DNA of 64,000 nt from Sphingobacterium sp. SRCM116780 (GTDB lineage: Bacteria; Bacteroidota; Bacteroidia; Sphingobacteriales; Sphingobacteriaceae), in NCBI RefSeq assembly GCF_021442025.1, contig NZ_CP090446.1, positions 3,906,001-3,970,000 on the forward strand, in the 5' to 3' direction. Below the pieces are notes generated by a model. That model was not told the DNA's origin and ran no database searches. It saw only the letters and a program-made list of their open reading frames with translations. How positions within the stretch are numbered: the first letter of the stretch is position 1; the number at the start of each line of letters is the position of its first letter. Position numbers and translations under genes: made by a program. Of the stretch, positions 9,980-19,027 are shown piece by piece.

Positions 9980-10717
9980 ATGAAAAATTTAATTATGTCA
10001 ATTTTGTGTTTTTGTATTGTGGATAGTGGCTTTGGACAAGTTAAAACGATCAACTATCAAGATGGTGATCAATTATTGAAGGGCTTATTGAATAACGATG
10101 CAGGCGACGGAGCTCCTGGTGTTCTTATATTACCGGCTTGGATGGGCATAGATGATGAAGCTATACAAGCTGCAGAACAACTGAGTAAAGAAGGATATAT
10201 CACATTTGTTGCTGATATTTATGGTGAAGGTAACAAACCAACAAATGCATCAGAGGCAGGACAACAGGCCGGTAAATACAAAAATGATTATGAAGCATAT
10301 CAACGCCGTATTCGTTTAGCATTAGAGCAATTGGTGCGTGGAGGAGCTAGCCCAAGGCGTTTGGCAGTAATGGGGTACTGCTTTGGCGGTACAGGAGCTT
10401 TAGAAGCTGCGAGAGCGGGTTTTGAAGTACAGGGAGTCATTTCTATACATGGTGGACTAGGAAAAGGAACTCGACCAAATGGACCATTGAAAACGAAGAT
10501 ATTGGTACTACATGGAGCTGCAGATCCACATGTTTCGGCAGATGAGGTTGCTAATTTTAGAAGTGAGGTGGAAAATGCACATGCCGATTGGCAAATGATT
10601 TACTATGCAGATGCAAAACATGCATTCACAAATCCTGCCAGTCCAGATTTTCAACCATTAGCGGCTCAACGTTCTTGGAAGCATTTAATCATCTTTTTAC
10701 AAGAATTATTTAAGTAG
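9980..10717 (+). CDS. Dienelactone hydrolase family protein, exported
   Basis: 245-residue alpha/beta hydrolase. The catalytic triad of the family is visible: C134 in GYCFGG, D182 in LHGAADPH and H214 in DAKHAFT. The N-terminus (MKNLIMSILCFCIVDSGFGQ) looks like a signal peptide, so it probably acts in the periplasm. The substrate cannot be told from sequence. A hairpin terminator shared with the converging TPR gene follows. Confidence 0.88.
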   Translation: MKNLIMSILCFCIVDSGFGQVKTINYQDGDQLLKGLLNNDAGDGAPGVLILPAWMGIDDEAIQAAEQLSKEGYITFVADIYGEGNKPTNASEAGQQAGKYKNDYEAYQRRIRLALEQLVRGGASPRRLAVMGYCFGGTGALEAARAGFEVQGVISIHGGLGKGTRPNGPLKTKILVLHGAADPHVSADEVANFRSEVENAHADWQMIYYADAKHAFTNPASPDFQPLAAQRSWKHLIIFLQELFK

Positions 10718-10751
10718 CAGGTTGCCGCTTGGAAGATTGAGAAGGGGCAAA

Positions 10752-10788
10752 AGTTAAAGATTAGTAGCATCAGTACTAATCTTTAACT
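10752..10788. terminator. Bidirectional hairpin terminator
   Basis: 15-bp perfect arms (10752-10766 and 10774-10788) around a 7-nt loop. It overlaps the stop codon of the minus-strand TPR gene and follows the hydrolase gene by 34 bp. Confidence 0.6.
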
Positions 10789-11879
10789 GTGTCTAATTCA
10801 GATTTTAAACTTAAAAAAGCTTGATAAGTCTTTTCTGCCTCATCATAATCTTTTAAGTGTACGTAGACTTCCCCAAGTTTATCCAATACAGCCAGCTCGA
10901 GTGGTCTGTTGTTTTCTTTCTTGGCCAAAGTAGTTGCCTCTAAAAATTCTTTTTTGGCAATCTTAAAATTTTTATCAAGGAGTTTTGAATAACCAAGTAA
11001 ATATTCAATTTCGGCCAATTCATTTGGTAACTCCTTCTTATTCGAAAGTTCCTGTGCTTGTAATAAGAACCATTGTGCCTCCGTATATTTATTTTGGTCA
11101 AAATATAGTTGTGCTAGATACTCCCAAGCACGTATTTTTCCTTCGTAATCCTTCGCTTTATTATAAAGAGGAATAGCTTTTCTAATGATATTTTGTTCGG
11201 CTTCTTTATAGTTTTTTAGACCACTTCTTGCTAATGCAATATGCATCCAAGCATTCGCTTGATCTTTATAATTTTTAGTGCCTACAGCATATTCATATTG
11301 CTTTTGAGCAAGTTCTTCTGCCTTTTGGAAATCTCCTAAGTATAACCAAGTGCTCGTCAGGTTATGTTGAGCTATAGATTCGTCGGATTTACTCAACTTA
11401 ATTGCGTTTTTAAAATAATCTTGTGCTTGTGTAAGTTCCTTATTTTTAATTGAAAATATCGCAGCCTCATTTAAAAGAGCAGAATTGGTATTTTCATCAT
11501 AGTTCTGTCTGGTTTTCACTAATAACTTATTCCATGCATCTGTATTAGTCGGCTTAGGATTAATTAAATATTGATATTGTCCAATAGATAAACTGCTCCT
11601 GAGTTGAAGGAGTAATCTTTGAAATTGTAGCTCTTTATTTATTTTTTCCCCGATATCTTTTCGATCATCGCTATTATATATTTCGATCAATTGTTCTGTT
11701 CTCGACTTTGGAGGAGGAAGAAAATAAACTTTTGGACCTATGCCCTTAAAATCAACGTTGTATTTTTTAATTGCACCAGTATAGTCTTTGCGAATATCTT
11801 GGGAAAAACACATGGAAGTTACTCCTAATAATGAGGCAAAGATTATTCCTATTACTTTCTGAGATTTTATATTGACCAT
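10776..11879 (-). CDS. Exported tetratricopeptide-repeat protein
   Basis: 367 residues with a signal peptide (MVNIKSQKVIGIIFASLLGVTSMCFSQ). From about residue 130 onward there are repeated TPR helices, for example ALARSGLKNYKEAEQNI, AQLYFDQNKYTEAQWFLLQA and DKLGEVYVHLKDYDEAEKTY near the C-terminus. TPR proteins are protein-binding scaffolds; the partner is unknown. It is a monocistronic minus-strand gene. Confidence 0.85.
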   Translation of the reverse strand: MVNIKSQKVIGIIFASLLGVTSMCFSQDIRKDYTGAIKKYNVDFKGIGPKVYFLPPPKSRTEQLIEIYNSDDRKDIGEKINKELQFQRLLLQLRSSLSIGQYQYLINPKPTNTDAWNKLLVKTRQNYDENTNSALLNEAAIFSIKNKELTQAQDYFKNAIKLSKSDESIAQHNLTSTWLYLGDFQKAEELAQKQYEYAVGTKNYKDQANAWMHIALARSGLKNYKEAEQNIIRKAIPLYNKAKDYEGKIRAWEYLAQLYFDQNKYTEAQWFLLQAQELSNKKELPNELAEIEYLLGYSKLLDKNFKIAKKEFLEATTLAKKENNRPLELAVLDKLGEVYVHLKDYDEAEKTYQAFLSLKSELDTVKD

Positions 11880-12107
11880 TTGTTATTTACCTATTGCTAA
11901 TTGAAATTTTACAAATATGTATAAAAAATATGTGAAATATTGTTAAAGTAAATACTTGCCTTGAGAAAAGGTTATTTAAATAAGCTCAGACATGCATCAT
12001 CATAAAACAATTAAAGAACAGTCATTTAGATCAATAAAAATGATATGATGTTATGGATGATATTTAATAGTTTTAAAGACCGCATAAATCTATACTTAAT
12101 TTATCTT

Positions 12108-12581
12108 ATGAAAAAAATAGTACTATTTGTGATTATTATCATGCTGACAAATGTCACAATAGCAAAAAAAAAGCATAGTCGACCCAATATTGTATTTATT
12201 ATGACGGACGATCTCGGTTATGGTGATTTAGGAGCTTATGGACAAAAATTAATCGAGACTAAACATTTGGATGATTTAAGTAAATCTTTTGTCCCAACAC
12301 TTTTTAGGAAAGGATAAGGAACAGCAACACAATTCTCTTTACTGGGAATTCCATAAGGATGGTGGTCGTCAAGCAGTAAGAAAAGGGGATTGGAAACTGA
12401 TTCTACAAAAAAAGTCAAAAGTGGAAATCCAATTGTAGAATTATACAATTTAGAGCGTGATGCACAGGAACAGTTTAATGTTGCAGAGGGTAATCCAAAA
12501 AAAGTAGAAGAATTGCGTGAGGTTATTGCACAAGCTCATTTGGAAACCCCAAATTTTCCATTGCTGACTATACAGCAATAG
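12108..12581 (+). pseudogene. Sulfatase (arylsulfatase) remnant with internal deletion and frameshifts
   Basis: The 5' part encodes a signal peptide and the start of a sulfatase ([16 protein letters not shown]...; [20 protein letters not shown], with the metal-binding Asp pair). At about 12285 it jumps directly to a sulfatase C-terminus: VPTL(L)[16 protein letters not shown], then GGRQAVRKGDWKLIL, then IVELYNLERDAQEQFN. The whole middle, including the Cys/Ser-x-Pro-x-Arg formylglycine motif, is missing. Two further frame changes are needed, one at a T5 run near 12300 and one in the A-runs around 12412-12420. Either might be a sequencing slip, but the missing core cannot be. The gene is certainly non-functional as a sulfatase. 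Confidence 0.88.
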
Positions 12582-12582
12582 T

Positions 12583-12634
12583 TAAGATAATAATAGAAAA
12601 GGAGCTTTAAAGCTCCTTTTCTATTATTATCTTA
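12583..12634. terminator. 26-bp perfect palindrome, bidirectional terminator
   Basis: The arms 12583-12608 and 12609-12634 are exact reverse complements with no spacer. The core AAAAGGAGCTTT/AAAGCTCCTTTT gives a U-run in both directions. It overlaps the last codons of the minus-strand gene. Confidence 0.85.
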
Positions 12635-14210
12635 TAATCAATTGGGGCCGGTTGTGATAAGTGTCACTCTTATAGAAACGCAATAGAAAATCAAGTGTTT
12701 TCATATCCAAATGATAAAAAAACTGTTGATTTATTTCTGCCTGATACAATTCATAAAAATGTGAAACTAATCCTACAGAGAAAAATTTCTGAACTAATAA
12801 TTGTAATAGATTTTGAGCATAGGGAATTAATACATCTTCATCCTGCACAAAAAAAGGATTATGCTGAATTGGAAATAAGTTTTCAATTCCTCCAAAAAAC
12901 TCCAAACCCAATTTTGGATTGAAGAAAGCGGTGACAATTGTATTTTTTGGAACATCGGATGTCGAATTTTGTTGATCATCAATCTGCGGTAAACCAACTT
13001 TCTTACGATATTTTTGTGTCAAATCATGAATAAGGGATTGCATATTCGACTCTTCGACAAATGCCAATAAACCATTATGGTCTTTAACAAATAGATTTTT
13101 CAAGTCTTCGATCTGTTTTTCAGCTTGTTCGATATGCGTTCTTTTACCCCTTAGTGATTCTACCAAATATGCTTGATCCATTTCCTGATTAGCTGTCAGA
13201 TCAATCTGGTCTGCTTCGACAGCAGACATCATGCCTGATAGGTTCCAAGCATCTTTCCAGGGAATGATTTCCATATAGAACAGTTGTGAAGAAGAAGGTT
13301 CTTGGAAGTTTTGAATCGAATTTTGGTTGACCAAGAAAGTTTCGCCTGTTGTCAAGTGCTTTAGTTGTAGGCGTTCTTCCTGCAATTTTTCAAATTCAAA
13401 AAAGCTATCGATCCGGTTTCCGATTATTCTTACGCTCTCATATTGCGGATGTGTCGTTTCTAGCATAGAAGAAACAAATTCACAAGATTTCAAAGCCAAT
13501 AAATGTAGACGGAAGAAAATAAAATGGTTATCGCGTACGCGGAAAGTCATTTGATTCAAGTAAGCAGGATCATGCTGGTAGCGACCTAAGTCAGCAATAT
13601 CCATATGTTGCATCAAACTGTTATAGTAATAACCTCCTGTAATATAGTTGGTTGCAATTACCTTTTCTGCAAAGTTGCGAACTTCAAGGTAATTAGCATC
13701 TACCGCCAAAGTATACTCTTTTTTTAGTAACATATTTTCTGGAGCGACTTCATAATGTTCTTCCAAAACGGCATAAGCCAAATCTGTTACCAATTCTAAT
13801 AATCGACCATTTTTATCTAAAAAAAGATGCGGATTTCGTTCACTAAAGAACAACCAAGATAATACCAATACATCTTGAGAATTGATATCTTCTGGAAAAT
13901 AGTCGACTAAATCTTGATCTTCAAAAAAGGGTAACATCTTCCCATATAGACTTTGATGCTCCTTTCGGAAGGCATGAAAGAGCTTTGTGTCAGAAATTAC
14001 ATCTTCTAGGTAACAGGTTAAATAAATACTTAGTGTCTTTATTATTTCAGGTTTGATGAGTTCATTTGTCTCTTCTTCTTCAAACCATAGTGTACGCAAA
14101 GCATCATGTATTTCATTGGCTACTTGTAAATAATAACGATCTGAATCTGATCTTCCCTGATAAGGATGTTGTCCTAGCCAATCCTGTATATAAATGCGAT
14201 TTTTTTTCAT
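12627..14210 (-). CDS. Unrecognised 527-residue cytoplasmic protein
   Basis: The ATG at 14208-14210 starts MKKNRIYIQDWLGQHPYQGR. There is no signal peptide or membrane segment. The protein is rich in acidic and aromatic residues, with predicted helices throughout, and has a likely coiled stretch at about residues 355-385 (LRGKRTHIEQAEKQIEDLKN). I do not recognise a catalytic motif. It may be a Bacteroidota-specific DUF family (DUF3843 came to mind but is unverified). It is monocistronic and diverges from rarA across a 169-bp gap. Confidence 0.75.
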   Translation of the reverse strand: MKKNRIYIQDWLGQHPYQGRSDSDRYYLQVANEIHDALRTLWFEEEETNELIKPEIIKTLSIYLTCYLEDVISDTKLFHAFRKEHQSLYGKMLPFFEDQDLVDYFPEDINSQDVLVLSWLFFSERNPHLFLDKNGRLLELVTDLAYAVLEEHYEVAPENMLLKKEYTLAVDANYLEVRNFAEKVIATNYITGGYYYNSLMQHMDIADLGRYQHDPAYLNQMTFRVRDNHFIFFRLHLLALKSCEFVSSMLETTHPQYESVRIIGNRIDSFFEFEKLQEERLQLKHLTTGETFLVNQNSIQNFQEPSSSQLFYMEIIPWKDAWNLSGMMSAVEADQIDLTANQEMDQAYLVESLRGKRTHIEQAEKQIEDLKNLFVKDHNGLLAFVEESNMQSLIHDLTQKYRKKVGLPQIDDQQNSTSDVPKNTIVTAFFNPKLGLEFFGGIENLFPIQHNPFFVQDEDVLIPYAQNLLQLLVQKFFSVGLVSHFYELYQAEINQQFFYHLDMKTLDFLLRFYKSDTYHNRPQLIIR

Positions 14211-14344
14211 TAAAAATAAATTATTTATGAGTATAAGTTTTCATTTGTATAAATGAGCTCGTTTTACTCCTGATAGCTTCTTATATTAAATGCTTGTTTC
14301 AAAAATAGCCAAATTTTCGAATTCCATAAAGAATCGCGAATAAC

Positions 14345-14375
14345 TTGGACACTTTCATATATCTTATTACTTTTG
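14345..14375 (+). promoter_or_regulatory. Promoter of rarA
   Basis: TTG at 14345-14347, a 20-bp spacer and TACTTTTG at 14368-14375, an excellent match to the Bacteroidota consensus. The -7 box ends only 4 bp before the start codon, so the transcript would be leaderless or nearly so. Confidence 0.55.
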
Positions 14376-14379
14376 ATAT

Positions 14380-15660
14380 ATGGCTACACGAATACCTTTA
14401 GCAGAACGGATGCGTCCAAAAAAATTGGATGATTATGTTGGTCAACAACATATTATAGGACAAGATGCGGTATTATATCATGCTATCCAACAGAAAAATA
14501 TTCCTTCCATGCTGCTTTGGGGACCTCCAGGAGTAGGAAAGACAAGTTTAGCATTATTGATGGCAAAAGAATTGGGTAGACCTTTTTTTTCTTTGAGTGC
14601 TATTCAAGCGGGGGTTAAAGATATTCGAGAAATCATTGATAAAGCTGAGAAGTTGATGAACTTTAATCAAGAACAACCCATTTTGTTTATTGATGAAATT
14701 CACCGTTTTTCCAAATCACAGCAAGACTCATTGTTAGGAGCAGTCGAAAGAGGACTAGTTACCCTGATTGGAGCAACAACCGAAAATCCATCTTTTGAAG
14801 TTATATCGGCATTGCTATCACGTTGTCAAGTCTATGTTTTGGAACATTTAAGTACAGAAGATCTTGTCGGTCTTGTTGAGAAAGCATTACATGAAGATGA
14901 ATATCTAAAAGATCTACATATCCAAATCGAAGAGTACGAAGCTATATTACGTCTTTCGGGAGGAGATGCCCGAAAGTTGTTAAATGTACTGGAATTGGTT
15001 AGCAATGCAGCAGTGCTACATCATGAACCTATTACCAATGCATTTGTATTGAAGCAAGTGCAACAGAATATGGCTATTTATGACAAAGCAGGAGAACAAC
15101 ACTATGATATTATTTCTGCTTTTATCAAATCTATTAGAGGATCGGATCCAAATGCGGCCATCTATTGGTTAGCACGTATGATAGCAGGAGGAGAGGATCC
15201 ATCTTTTATCGCCCGTAGATTATTGATTTTGGCATCAGAAGATATCGGCAATGCCAATCCCAATGCTTTATTATTGGCTAACACCTGCTTTCAAGCGGTT
15301 AACGTGATCGGATGGCCTGAGTCAAGAATCATATTGGCACAGACGGTGACTTATTTAGCAAGCTCCGTCAAGAGTAATGCTTCTTATGAAGCAATCAATA
15401 AAGCACAAAGTGTCGTGAAACAGACTGGAGATCTTTCTGTCCCCTTGCATCTACGTAATGCTCCAACTAAACTGATGAAAGAACTCAATTATGGTTTAGA
15501 ATATAAATATGCACATGCTTATCCAGGCAATTTTGTGATTCAAGAATTTTTACCTGAAGAAATAAGTGGGATTACCCTATATGATCCTGGTAAAAATCCA
15601 CAAGAAGAGAAATTAAGACAAAGTCTTCGCGATAAATGGAAAGAAAAGTATAAGTATTAA
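14380..15660 (+). CDS. rarA: Replication-associated recombination protein A (AAA+ ATPase)
   Basis: 426 residues, the full family length. It acts on stalled replication forks and single-stranded DNA gaps. Walker A is GPPGVGKT at residues 48-55, Walker B is LFIDEIHRF with D105/E106, and the sensor-1 motif is LIGATTENPSFEV at about 129-141. The C-terminal oligomerisation and helical region of the RarA/MgsA/WRNIP1 family is intact (RMIAGGEDPSFIARRL, LHLRNAPTKLMKELNYG). A start at the internal M11 is possible, but MATRIPLAERMRPK is the conserved N-terminus. Confidence 0.95.
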   Translation: MATRIPLAERMRPKKLDDYVGQQHIIGQDAVLYHAIQQKNIPSMLLWGPPGVGKTSLALLMAKELGRPFFSLSAIQAGVKDIREIIDKAEKLMNFNQEQPILFIDEIHRFSKSQQDSLLGAVERGLVTLIGATTENPSFEVISALLSRCQVYVLEHLSTEDLVGLVEKALHEDEYLKDLHIQIEEYEAILRLSGGDARKLLNVLELVSNAAVLHHEPITNAFVLKQVQQNMAIYDKAGEQHYDIISAFIKSIRGSDPNAAIYWLARMIAGGEDPSFIARRLLILASEDIGNANPNALLLANTCFQAVNVIGWPESRIILAQTVTYLASSVKSNASYEAINKAQSVVKQTGDLSVPLHLRNAPTKLMKELNYGLEYKYAHAYPGNFVIQEFLPEEISGITLYDPGKNPQEEKLRQSLRDKWKEKYKY

Positions 15661-15811
15661 TGCAGAACCTGAAATAATATTCCACGTTATATATTGATTG
15701 ATAAAGCAGTAAATTTAATCAATGCAGACAGTCCCCGTCCTAGTGATACTAAATTGAGAAATCTGATCAATCAATAGCTAGTGAAATAGACGAGATATGC
15801 TTATACAAGAA

Positions 15812-15849
<38 letters not shown>

Positions 15850-15957
15850 AAAGTGATCTAACTTTCTAACCTTCTACCCCATAACCTTTGTTGTATTTCC
15901 TTTGATATTTTAAATGTAAAAGGATATTGTTTACATTTGCAGGGATAGAGTACATGC

Positions 15958-16485
15958 ATGAGATCAGACTTAACATTCACAGCCATAGATTTTGAAACAG
16001 CAACAGGTCACCAAAATAGTGCTTGCGCCGTTGGTATCGTAACTGTCGAATCTGGTGTGATCACGAATGAATTCTATTCGTTAATCCAACCCCCTCGTAA
16101 TGAGTATATGTGGCAGACCACTCGTGTTCATGGTATCAAACCTAAAGACACGCTCTATTCTCCTACTTTTAAAGAACTGTTTCAAGATATCAAACCTCTT
16201 TTGAGTAATAAATTGATGATTGCTCACAATGAGTTGTTCGATCGGAATGTATTGCGAAAAACCATGCTATACTATGGTTTAGTATATGAGGAGCTAGGAC
16301 TTCCCGAAATGTGGGAATGCACCTATAAAATTTATCGTAAAAAAGGCTTTAAGCCAACAAGATTGAATGCTTGCTGTGAAGTATTAGGTATTGACTTGAA
16401 TCATCACGAGGCTCTTTCAGATGCGAGAGCTTGTGCTGAACTATACTTGCGACACCCATTCGTAGAATCACTAGTAGAGGGCTAA
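15958..16485 (+). CDS. DEDDh 3'-5' exonuclease (DNA polymerase III epsilon-like)
   Basis: 175 residues, a stand-alone exonuclease domain. The catalytic residues are D11 and E13 (AIDFETATG), D95 (HNELFDRN), and H150 and D155 (HHEALSDA), which complete the DEDDh set. It is too short for a polymerase and resembles the free-standing DnaQ-like nucleases of Bacteroidota. A TACATTTG box at 15932-15939 is a plausible -7 element, though no good -33 box is seen. Confidence 0.9.
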   Translation: MRSDLTFTAIDFETATGHQNSACAVGIVTVESGVITNEFYSLIQPPRNEYMWQTTRVHGIKPKDTLYSPTFKELFQDIKPLLSNKLMIAHNELFDRNVLRKTMLYYGLVYEELGLPEMWECTYKIYRKKGFKPTRLNACCEVLGIDLNHHEALSDARACAELYLRHPFVESLVEG

Positions 16486-16620
16486 ATCAGTCTATTTTGA
16501 CATGTCCGTATTCGTCGCCTAATTCCTACAAATAATTTATTCCTCATTTAAATTAAATAATGTTAAACAGATTATGTATTTATTTGTTGTAATTTTGATA
16601 TGAAATTTTGATAATCAATC

Positions 16621-17067
16621 ATGATGAACTCACCATTGAAAGAAATGCGAATTGGAATTACCTTTAGCGCGTTCGATTTATTGCATGCAGGGCATATTAA
16701 GATGTTGGAAGATGCAAGACGCCAATGCGATTTTTTGATTTGCGGATTGCAAACGGATCCAACTTTAGATCGACCTGAAAAAAATAAGCCTACCCAGACA
16801 GTTGTAGAACGCTATTTACAGTTAAAAGGCTGTAAATATGTCGATCAAATTGTGCCCTATGCCACTGAGCAAGACTTGGAAGATGTATTGCGATCTTTTA
16901 AAATAGATGTCCGAATTGTTGGTGATGAGTATCGCGAACGTGATTTTACAGGACGACAATATTGTGAAGAATCGGGTATAGATCTTTATTTCAATAGTCG
17001 AGATCATCGTTTCTCAAGTTCAGGACTTCGCCGTATTGTGGCAGAACATGAAGTTGATAAAGGCTAA
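16621..17067 (+). CDS. Cytidylyltransferase-like nucleotidyltransferase, copy 1
   Basis: 148 residues. It has the HxGH nucleotidyltransferase signature (LLHAGHIKML) and a C-terminal RFSSSGLRR that stands in for the ISSTxxR motif of the glycerol-3-phosphate cytidylyltransferase (TagD) family. The segment NKPTQTVVERYLQLKGCKYVD is typical of TagD-like enzymes. The substrate is not known; a sugar- or polyol-phosphate is likely, given the polysaccharide genes nearby. Met9 (MRIGITF) aligns with the start of copy 2 and may be the true start. Confidence 0.8.
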   Translation: MMNSPLKEMRIGITFSAFDLLHAGHIKMLEDARRQCDFLICGLQTDPTLDRPEKNKPTQTVVERYLQLKGCKYVDQIVPYATEQDLEDVLRSFKIDVRIVGDEYRERDFTGRQYCEESGIDLYFNSRDHRFSSSGLRRIVAEHEVDKG

Positions 17068-17097
17068 TTATTCAATTATAGAATAGATATAATTTAT

Positions 17098-17526
17098 ATG
17101 AAAATAGGGATTACATTTGGTGTTTTTGATCTTCTACATGCAGGACATATTATGATGCTGGAAGAGGCACGCCGCAATTGTGATTATTTAATTGTAGGTC
17201 TCAATACGGATCCATCTGAAGTATCTCCAGATAAAGCAAAACCTACTCAGACGGTTGTCGAACGTTATATTCAACTGGAAGGATGTCGTTACGTTGATGA
17301 GATTATTCCTTATGAAACTGAGCAAGATTTGATCGATATGATTAAGGCTTTACCAATCCAAGTACGGATTATCGGAGAAGAATATCGTGATATGGATTTT
17401 ACGGGTAAGAAATACTGTGTGGAAGAAGGTATCGAGATATATTATAATAAACGTACCCATCGTTTTTCTAGTGCAGGGCTGCGTAAAGAAGTTGCTGCGA
17501 AAGAAGCTGAAAAATTAGAGAAATAA
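17098..17526 (+). CDS. Cytidylyltransferase-like nucleotidyltransferase, copy 2
   Basis: 142 residues and clearly paralogous to the preceding gene: FDLLHAGHIMMLEEARR against FDLLHAGHIKMLEDARR, TQTVVERYIQLEGCRYVDEI against TQTVVERYLQLKGCKYVDQI, and RFSSAGLRKE against RFSSSGLRRI. Both keep HAGH and the RFSS motif, so both are probably active. The two lie in tandem 30 bp apart, and manC follows after 72 bp. This looks like a small operon feeding nucleotide-activated precursors. Confidence 0.8.
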   Translation: MKIGITFGVFDLLHAGHIMMLEEARRNCDYLIVGLNTDPSEVSPDKAKPTQTVVERYIQLEGCRYVDEIIPYETEQDLIDMIKALPIQVRIIGEEYRDMDFTGKKYCVEEGIEIYYNKRTHRFSSAGLRKEVAAKEAEKLEK

Positions 17527-17598
17527 AAAGAGCGAGTGAAAATATTCGTGAACTATTTCTGTAGAAATACGTTTAATTAATACAACAATAAAGATATA

Positions 17599-18597
17599 AT
17601 GAGTAATATAATACATGTAATTCTTTCTGGTGGAGTTGGGAGCCGTCTATGGCCACTGTCAAGAAAAAGTTATCCGAAACAATATCTTTCCTTATTTAAA
17701 GAAGGATCATTGTTTGAAATGACGGTGAATCGAAATCAGAATCTTTGCAGTCAGGTGATCATTGTCGGAAATAAAGATAATAATCAATTGAGTCGAGAAG
17801 TGATGGAAAACACTGGAGTCGATTATATCGATATCGTCGAGTCAACGCCTCGTAATACCGCTGCTGCTATTGCTTTTGCAGCTTTTGCAGCTGATCCTAG
17901 TGACATTTTAGTGGTGACACCTTCAGATCATGTGATTGTAGGAGATGCAGAGTACGAAAAGGCAATTCAAGAGGGTATTGAAAAAGCAAATCAAGGTTAT
18001 ATTGTGACATTTGGAATTCAAGCAACAAAACCAGAAACAGGTTATGGATACATTGAATACAAAGACGACGAAGTTCTATCCTTTCGTGAAAAACCGAATA
18101 AAGAAACTGCAGAAGACTTTATCGAACGAGGTAATTTTTTATGGAATTCAGGCATGTTCTGCTTCCGCGCAGATACCTTATTACATGAATTACAACAATT
18201 TGAACCCCGTGTCTATGCAACGGCATTAGCCGCATGGCAACATAAAATGAATGGTATCTTAGATGAAGATTTGTCTAAAGAGATTCCTTCCATTAGTATT
18301 GATTATGCTGTTATGGAACGGTCTAAGAAAATCCGTGTTGTAGCAACAGACTTTAACTGGTCAGATTTAGGTTCTTTTGAATCTATGTATGACTATTTGA
18401 GAGAAACAGGACATCCTGTCGATGAAAATGGTAATATGGTGATTGGAACAGATATTTATACTGCTTTTGTCGGTTTAAATAATGCAATCTTGGTGTATAC
18501 TAAAGATGCATTATTAGTTTTACAAAAAGAAAAATCACAAGATGTTAAAAAAATATACAATACGCTTGAACGACACCAATCCAAATTAATTGACTAA
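17599..18597 (+). CDS. manC: Mannose-1-phosphate guanylyltransferase
   Basis: 332 residues. It makes GDP-mannose from GTP and mannose-1-phosphate. The pyrophosphorylase signature GGVGSRLWPLSRKSYPKQ is at about residues 11-28, and FREKPN and NSGMFCFRAD follow. It is the short, single-domain form, lacking the phosphomannose isomerase domain of long ManC/AlgA enzymes. A strong terminator follows. The only sugar supplied here (GDP-mannose) is not required by the polysaccharide locus downstream, so it may serve other glycans. Confidence 0.93.
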   Translation: MSNIIHVILSGGVGSRLWPLSRKSYPKQYLSLFKEGSLFEMTVNRNQNLCSQVIIVGNKDNNQLSREVMENTGVDYIDIVESTPRNTAAAIAFAAFAADPSDILVVTPSDHVIVGDAEYEKAIQEGIEKANQGYIVTFGIQATKPETGYGYIEYKDDEVLSFREKPNKETAEDFIERGNFLWNSGMFCFRADTLLHELQQFEPRVYATALAAWQHKMNGILDEDLSKEIPSISIDYAVMERSKKIRVVATDFNWSDLGSFESMYDYLRETGHPVDENGNMVIGTDIYTAFVGLNNAILVYTKDALLVLQKEKSQDVKKIYNTLERHQSKLID

Positions 18598-18666
18598 TAA
18601 AGTCAAGGTATATGTTAAGACTTAAACAATCATAACAAAGAGTCCTCTAAAAAATCTCTTAAAAGG

Positions 18667-18697
18667 AAATCCCCGGCTGTAAGGCGGGGATTTTTTT
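18667..18697 (+). terminator. Intrinsic terminator after manC
   Basis: The stem AAATCCCCG / CGGGGATTT with a 9-nt loop is followed by a T-run. Confidence 0.88.
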
Positions 18698-18814
18698 ATA
18701 TGTCAAAATAGCTATTTATGCCGAAAGATTGGGGAAAAAGCTCTCATCAGCAGTATATCATCATTTACTCTTTTAGAATTTTTAATCAAATACAAACTAC
18801 AATCTGTTGCCCTT

Positions 18815-18854
18815 ATTGTAAATAAACATATAGATCTAAATGCTTATTTACAAT
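18815..18854. repeat. Inverted repeat ATTGTAAATAA / TTATTTACAAT
   Basis: 11-bp perfect arms at 18815-18825 and 18844-18854, in the 529-bp gene-free stretch between manC and the IS element. Role unknown. Confidence 0.5.
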
Positions 18855-18909
18855 AGAACAAATTAGTGTCAATGCTATATTTCAACCAAATTTTGAACAT
18901 ACTTGAATC

Positions 18910-18974
18910 GTACCTAGTACGTACCTAATTCGCTTTTGTTCGAACGAGGTACGAACAAGGTACGGTTGAGGTAC
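18910..18974. repeat. Phased GTACC/GGTAC repeat array with hairpin potential
   Basis: GTACC begins at 18910 and 18921, and GGTAC at 18948, 18959 and 18970, so each group has an exact 11-bp period. The two groups face each other around CTTTTG and could fold into a long imperfect stem-loop (CGTACCTAATTCG against CGAACGAGGTACG). No coding frame explains it. Confidence 0.75.
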
Positions 18975-19027
18975 GAACTAGCTCCCTACTATTTTACAAA
19001 TTGAACACCTGTCTTATCCTGAATTAT

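Noticed and set aside
15673..15777. 35-codon open stretch ending INADSPRPSDTKLRNLINQ
   Set aside because: Looks faintly coding but has only a TTG start and no recognisable family; could be debris of a lost gene.
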